From Haplosporangium gracile (taxonomy: Eukaryota > Mortierellomycota > Mortierellomycetes > Mortierellales > Mortierellaceae), in the NCBI GenBank assembly GCA_015499985.1, contig JAAAUF010000438.1:4219-33427 (forward strand): a stretch of DNA of 29,209 bases, read 5' to 3'. The position numbers and the translations under genes were made by a program. The notes beneath the pieces were generated by a model. That model was given only the letters and a program-made list of their open reading frames with translations, was not told the origin of the DNA and did not search any database. Shown one piece after another: positions 10,164-21,582 of this stretch; position 1 is the stretch's first letter; each line of letters begins with the position of its first letter.

Positions 10164-12348
10164 ATGCAACAAACCACAGCAATGTCAGCCGTCGCCAAAC
10201 CAAAAGTCCTTATTGTCGGAGCCGGTCTCGGAGGCATGGCCCTGGGCATCCTTCTCCACAAGGCCAAAATCCCCTTTGAGATCTATGAGCGTGCAGCTGT
10301 TGTCAAGCCCCTTGGTATATATTACCCATATTATGCAGTTCGAAGATTGGGCTCAATGTTAATATACATACATGTTGGATTCACTCGTACTGATACAATA
10401 CCTTTTCTTGCATACACATCCATTGTTTCTGTTTGCTTACATTCATCGCTCCCTCAAACCTCATAGGAACGGCATTGAGTTTCAATGCGACGACAGCTGT
10501 GATGTTCAAGCAGTGTGGGTTCTATGACGAGTTCCTTGCTATTGCTAAGCCCATGTCTGCAGTCCAGGTCGGAAACACTCAACGCACCATTGACTACAAG
10601 ATTGACTTTAGTGAGCAAGAGAAGCTGTAAGTTTGCCGCTGCTACTCGTTTCGCGGATACATGCACACACGAGCGATCAATCGACACGACAAGGGTCCTT
10701 TTGTATAATTTGATCATCGCTTGTCTCACTCTAGCTTTGTTTGTCTTAATTGTCACCATCACTTTGATCACAAAAAGGTTTGGAGCCAACGGATTCATTG
10801 TCCCTCGTCCTGACATCTGCGACCTCTTTGCTCGTCATGTCCCCAAGGAACACTTGCACATGGGCAAGAAAGTCATCTCATCAGAGCAGACAGAGGAAGG
10901 AGTTCGCCTTAGCTTCGCCGACAACACAACCGCAGAGGGAGATATCTTGGTCGGAGCAGATGGTGCCTACAGCATCATCCGTCAACAGTTGTACGAGCAA
11001 CTCAAGAAGGAGGACCGCTTGCTCGCCTCCGACGGTGAACCTTTGCCATTCAGTACCGCCTGTCTTGTAGGGCAGACCAAGCCCTTGGATCCCAAGGACT
11101 TTCCCAGTCTGGCTCTGGAGGACAGTCAAGTCATGACCATCCTAGGAAAAGGAACTCCCTACGCTGTATTAACTTTTTCTCTATTGATTCAATGACCCTT
11201 TTCATCGCACGTGACTTGACCCTTTCTTTTTCTTGCATGGCGAAAAAAGCGTTAAAACGTTCCTTTATGGCTTATTTAAATATCTAGTGGTCTATTTTTA
11301 CCACCAAACGGAATACTATTGCTTGGGCCGTCGGGGAACTCCTTAACCGAGAATCGAGCAAGGAGTGCGAGAAAAACGAGGAATGGGGTCCCGGTGCTGC
11401 TGAGGCCATGTGCGAGTTTTCTCGCGACTTCCCCGTCATTAGCGGAGGCGACAAGCTGGTAACGATGGGAGACCTCATTGACTGGACCCCCAAGGACTTG
11501 ATCACCAAAGTCATGCTAGAAGAAAAAGTCTTTGAGACCTGGTACGATGGACGCGTTGTCCTCCTGGGCGATGGTAAGAAATTTCTGTCTTTTTGTGAAT
11601 TGAACGTGTTCAATTGGCCCATAAGTACAGTGTCACTGTACTTCTAATCAATGCTCATCAATCTTCTCTTCTCCTTGTCTTGTTTCCCCGTCTTAATAGC
11701 TTGCCATAAGGTAATAGTAGCTCCCCTACTTTTTTCTTTCATGAGCGTAGCATGCATCTTGTAGTATACATGTCACTAATACTCGTCTCATTCTCTTGTT
11801 ACAAATTCATAGATCAGTCCAGCAGGAGGCGCAGGAGCAACAAACGCTATCCACGACGCCATCACAGTCGCTAACTGGATTTATGCTCTTCCTTCATCAC
11901 CCACAAAGCAGGACATTGAGAAGTACTTTGCCGAGTACAAGAAAGAGCGTCTCCCCAAGGTCAAGGATGCCTATGAGTCTAGCTTGATGTTCAAAACTAT
12001 CAGCTCTAAGGTACGCAGGCTCGCTTTTTTTCGCTCCTATGTACATGACCACTTTCTTTTTGTATATGTAGTAGTAAAATGATGGATACTAATAGGGGAG
12101 GGTTTTTTTTTTTCGGAATATGACATTCTATACGGTAGACTTATTTGGAGTGGGTTGCAGCATTCTGCTTCAAGAACATGCCTGCATGGATGAACCGCAA
12201 GATGCTAGCAGGCATGATGGCCTACCGGCCCCTGGTTGCGTTCTTGCCTGATCCAGAGGACAATGGTACCATCAAGCCCTCGCCTCAGCACAGTTTGGAG
12301 GCACGGAGGATTGTTAAGGAGAGGATGGAGATTGCCTTTCAGACTTGA
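10164..12348 (+). CDS. FAD-dependent monooxygenase, PHBH fold (copy 2 of 4)
   Basis: A 467-residue group A flavoprotein monooxygenase (FAD_binding_3 type), expected to use NAD(P)H and O2 to hydroxylate or epoxidise an unknown substrate. Seven exons: 10164-10314, 10467-10626, 10778-11165, 11288-11573, 11700-11710, 11813-12010 and 12139-12348. All phases close without a stop. Motifs: GAGLGG (19-24) of the Rossmann dinucleotide fold, acidic E42 at the end of the second strand, DG motif GADGAYS (163-169), and GD motif GDACHKISP (327-335), which is split by the 11-nt fifth exon. There is no signal peptide; a mildly hydrophobic WVAAFCF segment lies near the C-terminus. ATG 10164 is the first in frame; ATG 10182 (residue 7) is an equally good start. 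The third-exon donor (GTATTA) is weak. Confidence 0.9.
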
Positions 12349-13408
12349 AGGAGATAAGGAGATGATATCAATATTTTTATGATGTTAGATAGAAAAGGTG
12401 TTCCTAAAAATAATAGACAATTTTGATAGCTGGGTACGAGAAATGGATAGGTGCTTGGTGACCGGTTGACTGAGGAGGAAAGGAAGAGGTGTTGATTTAT
12501 GTTTGTGTGTGTATGTTACGTTTGGTGTGTAAGGATGCTCACCAATTGGAAAAATCATTACCCTCCAGCTCCCTTGTTTGCATGTTCCGAAATGGGAGCA
12601 ATTGGGATCTAGATCCTGCCCATGGACACTCATTCATTCATACATTAACTCATGCACGTACATTTTTAAAACTACATGAAGTGGGAAAAGAGAGAGAAAC
12701 AACAACAACAAAAAACAAGGCAACAATAAGGACTCCACGATGGGATTGATAGACAAAGTTGGATTGGGATGATGAAGCAAGGAGAAGTGAGAGAATATGC
12801 GGCAAGGAAGTAGGAACTAACTCCCATGGAGAACAATGCATAAAAAGCAATCTTTCGTCAATTGCTCTCGGTTGTATTCCTATTCATGGCCAGGACCATG
12901 GATGAACCTTGCTTTATTCCTGTCCAGTCATCTTTCGTCGCTCTGTCATGGCGCGATTCCTGTAAAAATAAGATTGCCTGATTTTGTTTGGTTCAGTTGG
13001 TTTTTTTTTGTTTGTTACGGCGCGGACGGGATGGGGTAACACAGTCGTTGCTTGTTTGTTTGTTGGCAAGGACAGTCAACGGACATGCAGCATGAGGGCG
13101 TAAGCATGTGTAACTCTGGACCCAAAAAAAAAATAAATAAAATGCGACGAGGCAGGCTCCCCGAGTAATTGTTGCTGTATTTGTTCTTACCCGAGTTTTT
13201 TCTTTCCTTTTTCTTACTGTCACTTTTCTTCTACTTCCATTCTCCGCTCTCCACATTCCCGTTCACTCATTCGCGCCTCACTCTTTCTTCTGCATTAGCA
13301 TCTCTCTTCTCACTCATCTCGATTCATTCCCTTCAGGAACAAACCACATACTCATTCCCTCGTGTCTCACCTTCATCCGATACCCCAACACAACAACATA
13401 ACACACAT
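12349..13408. other. Intergenic between monooxygenase copies 2 and 3
   Basis: About 1.06 kb with no gene seen: 3' flank of copy 2, then a promoter with AC- and GT-rich blocks and a CT-rich leader (13190-13330) before copy 3. Minus-strand open frames are short and featureless. Confidence 0.5.
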
Positions 13409-15501
13409 ATGCCTGAAAGCGACAAAAACAGAATTATAATCGTGGGAGCGGGCGTGGGAGGTGTTATGCTCGGCTTGCTTCTCCACAAGGCCGGCATCCC
13501 CTTCGACATCTACGAACGAGCAGCAACCGTCAAGCCCCTCGGTAGGCAGGACCCGCCTAAATACTCTTCACTCTCCATCTTTTAAAAAAGAACTCACTCT
13601 CTGACATTCTTTTGCTGTGCTTTCTCTACCTGGCCTAACGAATTACTAGGCTCGGCGCTGAATTTCAATGCAACGACTGCTGGAATATTCCGCCAATGCG
13701 GGATCTATGACGAGCTAGTCGCAATGTCCAAACACACCCTCTCCATCCAGGTTGGAAACGAGAATCGGGAGATTGATTTCACTATGGACTTTCGGCGCCA
13801 GAAAGAATTGTAAGGCCTCTCTCAGCTCGGGAGCTCTTTTTTGTGACTCGTACCTGCAGGAGGGTACATTACAATAGCCAAAGGTCAGAGAAGAACCCCT
13901 CTCAACATACATTGTCTAATACCTTTTCCCCCCTCCTTTTCCACTTGACCTATTTTCGTAGGATGGGATCAACAGGATTCATGGTGGAGAGGCATCGATT
14001 CTATGACTTGTTATTACGACAGATCCCTAAGGAGCGGATACACATGAACAAGAAGATGGTCTCAACGATTGAGATGGCCACCGGGATCCGGATAGTCTTT
14101 GCAGACGGCTCAATGGCGCAGGGAGATATCCTTGTGGGTGCCGACGGTGCGTACAGTACCGTCCGACAGAACTTGTACAGTCGACTCCGAGAAGAGAAAC
14201 GGTTACTGGCGTCGGATGATGTGCCCCTGCCATATAGTTCTGTAGCTCTGGTCGGAAGGACTCGGCCGTTGGATCCGAGTGTGTATCCTAATGTCAGGAC
14301 TGAGGAGTGTCAGTTTATTAATATCTTGGGACGCGACAAGCCCTACTCGGTAAGGAAATCATTAGCATGCCTGTCTGCAAGGAAGAACGTTATTATAAGA
14401 GCAAGAATTACTTCTCTAACGACGTTTTTCTATCTTTATCTGCTGATAGTGGGTTTTTGTTACAACGAACGATGGGGTAGTTTGCTGGATGGTCATCAAG
14501 TATCTCAGTGAAAACATGAGCAAAGAAGTTGAGGACAGCAAGTACGAGGACTGGGGACCGGATGCTACCAGGTCCATGTGCGAGGAGGTCAAAGATTTCC
14601 CCATCATTGCGGGTGGTGACAAGAAATTGACCATTGGAGACTTGATCGAGTGGTCGCCTAAGGATTTTGTCTCTAAGGTTATGCTGGAGGAGAAGGTTTT
14701 TGATACCTGGTATGAGGGGCGGACTGTCCTTCTCGGCGATGGTATGTATACTGAAAGAAATCTTGTTGCTTTGCATGCGATGAACATGGGTGTTGTTTGT
14801 GCGTAAGTCGGATCAGATAAGATATTGAGACTAACAACTTTTCTTATTGGCATTGCTTTCTCTGCTAGCTTGTCACAAGGTGAGACTACATCCCAAACTT
14901 GGACCTCTTTACTTGCCTTAATCAACGTCTCTTGTTTCTAATGTCAGCATTCCAACGATCTTTTTCAATTTCAACAGCTGAACCCAGCAGGAGGAGCCGG
15001 AGCGACGAACGCGATTCTGGATGTCATCACCCTATCTAATTGGATCGTAGCCCTCTCACCCAAAGCTCCAATACACGAAATCGAGGACGCATTTGAGACC
15101 TATAAAGCTGAACGCCACCCACTTGTCCTCCAAGCGGCCGCCTCCAGTCTCGTCTTCAAAACCATGACCGAGACAGTAAATACACTCATTTTCTTTCATT
15201 CTCCTTGCCAATGTTTTATCACAATAATCTAACCCGGCATACTTTTTTCAATTTTATGACGCGATAGACGCTGAAGGCACGATTGATCCGGTTTGTGGCA
15301 AAGCACATGCCTCAATGGTTGAACAGCAAGATCCTGACAAGAACACTCTCGAATAGGTCACAGGTTTCGTTCCTTCCTCTTGCAGAGGATAAGGGAACGA
15401 TCCGACCCCTTTATCAGCCTAGTCTTGTCAAGACTCTGAAGATCCTGGAAGAGCGCAGGAAATTGGAAGCAGAGGAGAAGGGTGTTTATGTTGCAGCCTA
15501 G
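13409..15501 (+). CDS. FAD-dependent monooxygenase, PHBH fold (copy 3 of 4)
   Basis: Intact 471-residue paralogue of the preceding gene. Seven exons: 13409-13541, 13650-13809, 13962-14349, 14450-14741, 14869-14879, 14978-15175 and 15268-15501. Exons 2 (160 nt), 3 (388 nt), 5 (11 nt) and 6 (198 nt) equal those of copy 2 to the base. Motifs: GAGVGG (13-18), DG motif GADGAYS (about 157-163) and GD motif GDACHKLNP (323-331), followed by AGGAGATNA. The fold and chemistry are those of group A flavin monooxygenases; the substrate is unknown. The C-terminus is charged (EERRKLEAEEKG) and differs from copy 2. The start is the first ATG after a CA-rich leader (acacacatATG). It converges on the EH-domain gene, and an AATAAA lies 82 bases past the stop. 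Confidence 0.92.
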
Positions 15502-15582
15502 GAGAAGACATGGAGGATAACGGATCGATGGCGTCAGCTATGTGCAAATTTTAAAATATGTAAATATCCCTCAATCCCTTGT

Positions 15583-15588
15583 AATAAA
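15583..15588 (+). terminator. Polyadenylation signal of monooxygenase copy 3
   Basis: AATAAA in gtaataaaaact, downstream of the stop and within the 261-base gap to the convergent gene. Confidence 0.45.
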
Positions 15589-15762
15589 AACTAAAGAGCC
15601 ATTGCAGGATTTTCTAGCAATCCGCAATAACCTTTCGCTGCCTACGTTTCCGCACTCAAATTGCTCGAACCCGTCCAGTCGCCCAATTTTACCTAATCAC
15701 TACTATTTCGAAAAAGCGATGCATCAAAGTGTGCAAGAGGGGTATATGGGGTTGGTTTATTA

Positions 15763-18700
15763 TTATTTCCGAGAGTGCGACTCCTGTTGGACCAATAGAT
15801 GCCAGGGCTGCGCCTGAATTGGTTTACTCAACCCAGCTCCTTGAAAGTCTTCATGATCTTGTGAACCCCTACTTCCAAGCCGTGCCGGCTCTGGTTCTCG
15901 AAATTCTGGGTTCCGCTGCCTTGGCGACAACAATATCAGATCATCCTTCACAAACTGCGGTCCTCGAGGCACCCGACCTTTCTGCACTGCAGCCTCAGCT
16001 TGTGATGCTGCTGCTTTTAGTCCTCCTGATGAGCCAGGGAAATCCAACGGATCCAATCTAAGCATGCTCATTCTCGACTCAAGGTCCTGCTTCAACTTTA
16101 AAACCTCATCACAATTCTTCTGCAATACTACCTTCAATTCCAGACTCTCTTCCTGCCCATTCGCGAGCGCCGTCAAGAACGACGACTTGTCTGCCTGAGC
16201 GACCTCCAGTTCCCGTTTCGACACATCGATCGCCATCCGTAGACTTGACAACTCCAACTCCATGCTCACCAAAGAAGTCTTCAAATTCTTAACGGTATTT
16301 GCTTCGCGCTCCTTCTGGGTCTTGAGGTTGCTTAAGCGTTGTTCCATCATCCCACGCATGTCTTGGGCCCGGCTAATCTGCTCTTCGAGTTGTACGCGCT
16401 TCGCCTGCAAGTCCTTGACGGCCTTGGTTTCCTGATAGAACCTGGTATCCAGAATGGTGAGGTCGCCATTTCGGCCTGCTTATTTGGTCCGCATGTCCTG
16501 TTTGTTGTCTGTCTGCACAATTCTGGTCTTGTTCGCCTTGGGCGACGAGGAGGAGGAAAGTGTCAAGGGTAGGTCGAATATATCCAATGGCAGGGAGTTA
16601 CTGTTAGCCTTGTTACTCTGGAAGGAGGAAGACGTAGAAGTTGTCAAGGGCGGCTCGAACAGCTCCGCTGGCAATGATGGTTGTTGCTTATGTGTCAATA
16701 ATCCTGCGCTGCCAAACGGGTCCTCAATGACTTTTGGTGAGAGATTTCGCGATGACTTGTCGTAGGCCATCTCCCAGTCTATTTTTTGTTGTTTAGGCAT
16801 CCAGAAAAACAAGTCAATATTACGTATGTACATACTCTTTTTAAGCGTAAATATTGAAGATGTGTGCCTTTCCTCAGCTCCAGCACAAACATCGACATAT
16901 GAACCTCGACTATAACCAAATTACCTTCGCCAAAAAAGAAACCATCATTCTGAGAAGAGGGCGTAGACAATGGCGCACGCGCACGGAGCGAGAGCGGGAC
17001 CATGGACACGGGCAGTGTCTCTGGAAAGGGTGCGTTGTTGACGTTCGCTCTGCTGATCAAGTGCATGGCGATCGCAAACTCATCCCTGGACAGGCGTCCT
17101 GTGGTTGTGACGTTGGCCAAGTCCCAGATCTGCGCCAACACCGTATCGTTCAGCTTCGATTCCTTGAAGAATGGGACAGCCTCCTCACCTATTTTTATTC
17201 AAGGGGAAAGGAGGGGTAACGCGTATGTTAATATCAACAATAAATAAACGAAGATGCAAAGAGGCCATTCTTGATACCACGCATTACCGTACCTTCGACA
17301 AATCCGTCGCGGTCAATGTCCAGTAGATCAAAGTAACGATCGAATTTGGCCTTCTCTTCGGAGGTGACTTCCCATGGGATATCTCTGTCACAGCTGCCTC
17401 CGGTGCTCTGACGAGAAGTGGGCGTGTCACCCTTCTTCTGTGCTGCCACCTGGATGCTTTGGAAGGGACCTTTGTGGTTGCCTAAAACACTTGTAGGCTG
17501 AGATCCTGGACTAGTTGTGCCTGCTATGGTAGCGGGTCCTGCAGCCGCCTTTAACAATGAAGGAGGAAGGGTTGTTGGAAGAGTGCTGCTGGATCCATCC
17601 ATGGCCCGCTCAATGTAGAACATGGCAATTGTGAAGTCGGTAAGGTCCAGAGATCTACGCGCCTTGGTATCAGCAAGACTCCTAATAGAAATGCAATGCG
17701 AATAATAACATCAGTCGTTATATTTCATAAGGAATATTTGCAAAATAGGATATATTTATCAAGGTTAAACATACCAAATCTCGCCCAGTTTGTCAACGGG
17801 AAGCTTGGACATTAAAAAGACCTCACGAGATTTCTCGCCATCCAGGAATCCATTGGTAGGTCCGCAAGCTGCAAATATTCTGGCGTATTTGGCCTTGTCC
17901 TCGTCTGAGACTGTTGGTTCCGACGCTGTTCGTTGTGAGGCGAAGGTTGAAAGGGCTGATCTGAACAGAGAGGGGGACGAGTCGCTTGTCTTATGAGTGG
18001 AGATCCCTTCGAAATAAGGAGGAGGGGCAACTAAGTCGTGGCAGAAGCAAACACAAAATAATATACTACAGTTTATTGTGCCTTTCAACCAAAATGAGTT
18101 AAAAAATTAACCGATAATCCAATTGTGAGCGAGGTTTGCATAAATTTGGAACAAAAACGTAGCTGGCTAATCGGGGTTCAGCGACCGAAATAGAATATTT
18201 CATGTGAAATGCGCAATAGGTACCGTCACTGTCAATTTCGCCCATTGCTCTTATCGACTGTGAATTCCCGAGAATGCCGATTTTTGTTCTCCTGTGTATC
18301 CTGTGTGCGCTATTTATGCGCCTGGTGTTGTTAGGGGGCTAGTTGTTGGCGTGTTTTCACTTAAGAGAATACAACTGTTACCTGCGTAAATGCAGTCGAG
18401 TGAAGGAGTCTTGCCGTTTTGGGTATGTGCAATCAACCTGACCGCGACATTGAATTCCTGATGGCCGAGAACGCCCTTGTTATCCGGGTCTGCCAACGCC
18501 CAAATCTAAAAAGAACTCAACCAAGATTCAAGGAAACGTTAACTATCACAAGCAGTAGGAGGCCACCCTTGATGCCTGTCACCATTGTAGAATAATTATT
18601 CGATCTATTTACCTGTACGAGAGTCTGAGAAGGGAGACCCGACTTTGCGAAAAAGGGAACCGCGTCGGCACAGGTAATAAGCCCCCATTGATTCACGTCG

Positions 18701-19128
18701 GCAGCAGTCCAAAGTTGATCGTGCACTTCCTTTTCGCGTGTCGATAGGGTAATGTTATCTAATACCAGGTGAGTGAGAGAGCGCGAGAGGACGCAAAGAG
18801 GATGAGAAAAAAGACTCAGGCATGTTTTTTTCCAGCCAATATTTTCAGTACTTGGTGCTCGGTCCTTGGTAGATATTATCTTTGCATTCCTTAGTCTAGA
18901 AGTACTAGTGCTTTTGGCGAGTGGAATGGCGAAGCGAGGTTCTGTGACAGAGCATAGTACGCTTCCTGAAACGTGGTTGACACTACCCTGACTTCCTAGC
19001 TGGACTGCTTTGTTGGAAGTAGGGCGGACTTTTGTAGATAGTGTCGGTTAGACTAAGAGGTATGAGTGACAAACGAGGGACGAAGGTGTACCTGGACTGC
19101 GACGGCTGTTGGTCGTGTCTCGAAGCAT
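15763..19128 (-). CDS. EDE1: Ede1/Eps15-like EH-domain endocytic scaffold, with in-frame stop
   Basis: Scaffold of early clathrin-mediated endocytosis that binds NPF-containing adaptors. Exons in transcription order: 19128-19092 (tentative start), 18758-18613, 18505-18382, 18030-17775, 17681-17293, 17188-16925 and 16778-16480; all phases agree. Three EH domains are visible at residues about 14-103, 144-235 and 293-385, each with the NPF-pocket Trp (IWALAD, IWSLAD W188, IWDLAN W339). EF loops are best in EH1 (DPDNKGVLGHQE) and EH3 (DIDRDGFVEGEE). A Ser-rich, FE/FD-containing linker follows. A TAA at 16480-16482 ends the frame at 504 residues. The same frame then continues for 238 codons (16479-15763) through a clear coiled coil (QLEEQISRA...), as family architecture predicts. 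The usual C-terminal extension and UBA are not found; yeast Ede1 is over 1300 residues. It is either a truncated or decaying paralogue, or there is an error at the TAA. Confidence 0.8.
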
Positions 19129-19695
19129 GGTGGTGATGCCTCCGGACGAGGTCAGGAGTGATGAGGACAATGAGGGGTGAGACAGGGCGATAAATGCGGC
19201 GAATGGAAGAAGAGAAGCACTGCAGGAACGGAAGTTGGTGTATAGATATGGGTGTATGTGCTGAGGAGAGAAAGAGAGGGAGTAGAGAGCGAATGGGAGT
19301 GAATACGAGGACAGGAGGGGAATAAGTCACACAACGAATGAGGAGGAGGATGAACAAAAGGTGCCAGGGAAGAAGAGGTGCGTGGACTGTGGGGGATACG
19401 AGAAAAGAGAACGAAGACTCTGGGTGTGTCAGGTAACGGTGTGTGATCGATGTTGGTGATGATGTGTCCGAGCACAGTCCACTGGTCAAATAGGAGGGAG
19501 TGGGGCGGGGAAGGTGGAAGATAAAAATTATTTATTACACGACGGAAAGGAAAAATGAATGAATCTTCACCAACATGTCGCAGATGAACGGCTCTTGCCA
19601 GAGAGGAAGTCTCTTGCATTCTTTTTTTTGTTACACTGTTTTATTACCATTGTCAGCATAACAGTAGTCTTCAAAGTCAAAGCAGGAATGTGAGG
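19129..19695. other. Promoter/leader of the EH-domain gene
   Basis: On the minus strand this is CT-rich leader sequence of the kind seen before the other genes. Long open frames here are low-complexity Ser/Pro/Leu translations of the CT tract and are not called. Confidence 0.45.
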
Positions 19696-20171
19696 TCATT
19701 CCTGGGATTCAACCTGCTCCCTGAACACTTTATCCCATCTCCACGGTCCACCCTCCTCTTTCAATTCGCCTCTGGCTCCTGTAAATAAAGAACCCAACGA
19801 CCATAATCAACACCACTGCACCGCCAAATACCCCTGCGGCTATGAAATTTGTCGGCAGAGGACGTGGGTGATTTTTCGAGTATCGGCGACGGGCTGATGG
19901 GTGAGAATGAGGGCGTTGTCAGTGTCAGTGGTGGAAGCGAGGGCGAGGAGGTTGTCGTTGTCATTGTCACTGGTAGGATAGTTTCAAACACGGTTGGTGA
20001 GATGATGGTAGCGAAAAGTAGGGTTGTGTTTGGCGTGGATTGAGAGTCTACTACTGATGCAAGGCATGAAATGAAGAAGAGGAGTAGGAGTAGTAGCGTG
20101 AAGAGAAAGAGCAGTCTTGTAGGAAGAGATGAATGGAGGGTGAAGGAGGAAGGAGCCGTACTATGTTTCAA
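19696..20171 (-). pseudogene. Small signal-peptide/TM protein, frameshifted
   Basis: The frame encodes a very hydrophobic leader (LLFLFTLLLLLLFFISCLAS), then a Ser/Thr/Pro-rich stalk with repeated SP and TT. It then changes frame into a second hydrophobic segment (GGAVVLIMVVGFFIY) followed by basic RSQRR and a short tail ending at TGA 19696-19698. One base too many in the T5 run at 19872-19876 (A5 on the coding strand) explains the switch: with four the two parts join smoothly. There is no in-frame ATG before the leader; the frame is open back to 20273, and its first candidate codon here is TTG. The layout is type I membrane: signal, O-glycosylatable stalk, TM, short basic tail. It resembles the stalk-TM parts of the kelch genes next door. 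The gene may be disabled, or it may have an unseen 5' exon. Confidence 0.5.
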
Positions 20172-20546
20172 GAGTTTAGCGGGAGAATGTAGAAATTCAG
20201 AAATGGGTGATAAGAGGTCGAGAGGAATGAAGGAGAGAAATGAAAGAAAGAGAGAAAAGGCTGAAGGTGGTGGTCAATGCGACCATTTTTATGAGTGCAG
20301 CGCGATCTGTCAGACATGCACGCTGATACATTACTTCGCAATGTCTTAAAATTTCATGTGCCCCCCTTTTTTTTTTACTGCGCCAACGTTCACTTGTCCA
20401 TGCCAAGAGGTCTCGCCAGTCTCAATAAATACAATAGCCGCGGAGTAGGCCAGAGTAAGACTAAAAATGTACTGCACAGTCTTCACTGTTCACATCTACA
20501 CAGCTACAGTATGTTCAAAAGTGGCGAACCAAATTTTTGTATATTG
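20172..20546. other. No gene recognised
   Basis: The right side carries A/G-rich sequence (CT-rich on the minus strand), probably the leader of the small membrane-protein gene. Nothing else is supported. Confidence 0.4.
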
Positions 20547-21068
20547 TCATCGCTCTCCCTGGCAAAACCGAGTCGCCCATGAGGATCTGAACTGAAGGTT
20601 CCGGCGGTTGTTAGTGGTCTGTCCGTGGCAGAAATGCTGTTGTAGATGAGCGTCTTGCTGAGAACTTTTATACTGGGCAGTATGCGCGGTCGAAGGCTGA
20701 AAAGTATACGTGGTCGAAGACTGAAAAGTATGCGGGGTCGAAGGCTGGACGGTGTACACTGTAAGGGGTTGGAACATGTTCAGAGGACATGTCAATTCGT
20801 TATGACGTTACAAAAGGAACGAAGAGGCGGCGAACCCAGAGAGAAAGTGGCTGAGGACAAGCTTCTTGGTATTCAGTTCGATGGAAGACGAGACATCTGC
20901 GTTTTTGTCGAACATACTGCATATTGTCGCAGCAGCAGCAGCAGCAGCGGTGGCGGATTTCTTGCGACGCGTCCAATGAGCACACGCCGGCAACGATACA
21001 AACCATGACTTCAAAGGTGTAGGTCTAATCAACGCTAGTGCCCCGCATCCAGGTGGGAATGGGCACAT
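20547..21068 (-). pseudogene. Relic of a membrane-protein cytoplasmic tail
   Basis: One minus-strand frame stays open from 21068 to 20547 except for a single TAA at 20808-20810. It contains basic TRRKKSAT followed by an Ala run (from the CAG/CTG tract near 20930-20947), then polar sequence with SSSIELNTKKL and SGF. Past the TAA there are four or five copies of an 8-residue repeat (FQPSTxHT/FQSSTTYT), then a Gln/Asn-rich end with NNRRN. RRKK after a hydrophobic stretch (VCIVAGVCSL, in a neighbouring frame) suggests the stop-transfer end of a TM helix. The ectodomain is missing. I interpret it as the 3' remnant of a kelch-type receptor like the two intact neighbours; identity is tentative. Confidence 0.4.
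20679..20774. repeat. Four tandem copies of a 24-bp unit
   Basis: Units start at 20679, 20703, 20727 and 20751. The first three are close (agtatgcgcggtcgaaggct type), the fourth diverged. The period is exactly eight codons in the minus-strand frame described for the relic tail, which supports a coding origin. Confidence 0.8.
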
Positions 21069-21582
21069 TTAAAATGTAAATTTCTCCTCGGAACTGCCCA
21101 GGCCCTGTCAGGAACTCTCGTCAACCGTATTCAACCACCTTCTCTCCGCTATAGCCTATGTTGTTGGAGAAACATTGGACGGTTCATTATTTTGAGCAGC
21201 ATGGTCGGCCATGGGAAAGCAGGAACTCTGCCATTTGTTTTTCTTTGCGAAAGAAAATAAAAAGAGACCCTCACCGGACACCATGCAATGTCGAGAGAGA
21301 CCAGGGGGGACCGTTTCCACTTGACGCCTAGCAAATAAGAAAAAAACGCGCCAATACATCCTCATGTTCGGTAAACATCCTTCTCGCGCACAAACAAAAC
21401 AACATGAGTTTCACCCTCTACCCGGACTTGGGATACAGAGAAGAAGAAAAAATAAAACAAGGGTACATCCTTCATCAATCAAAAAAGTCTGGGCAATGGC
21501 CTGAGATTACATAGAAAATATCATTATCACTAGATGTTTATTACACGTAAACACCATATTGGCTCCCGCGCGAGGTCTCGCT
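21069..21582. other. 3' flank of the first kelch gene
   Basis: No gene seen. On the minus strand this is downstream of the kelch gene ending at 21583 and includes its likely polyadenylation signal. Confidence 0.5.
21537..21542 (-). terminator. Polyadenylation signal of kelch gene 1
   Basis: AATAAA on the minus strand about 40 bases past the TAG at 21583-21585. Confidence 0.45.

Noticed and set aside
10158..10166. tataaatg directly before the copy 2 start as a TATA box
   Set aside because: It abuts the ATG, which leaves no room for a leader, so it cannot serve as the TATA element of this gene.
18983..19619. Two long Ser/Leu/Pro-rich minus-strand frames
   Set aside because: Translations of the CT-rich leader of the EH-domain gene; the real first exon is in a different frame near 19092-19128.
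20929..20950. CAG/CTG triplet run as a microsatellite of its own
   Set aside because: It is better explained as the Ala run in the relic minus-strand reading frame and is short.
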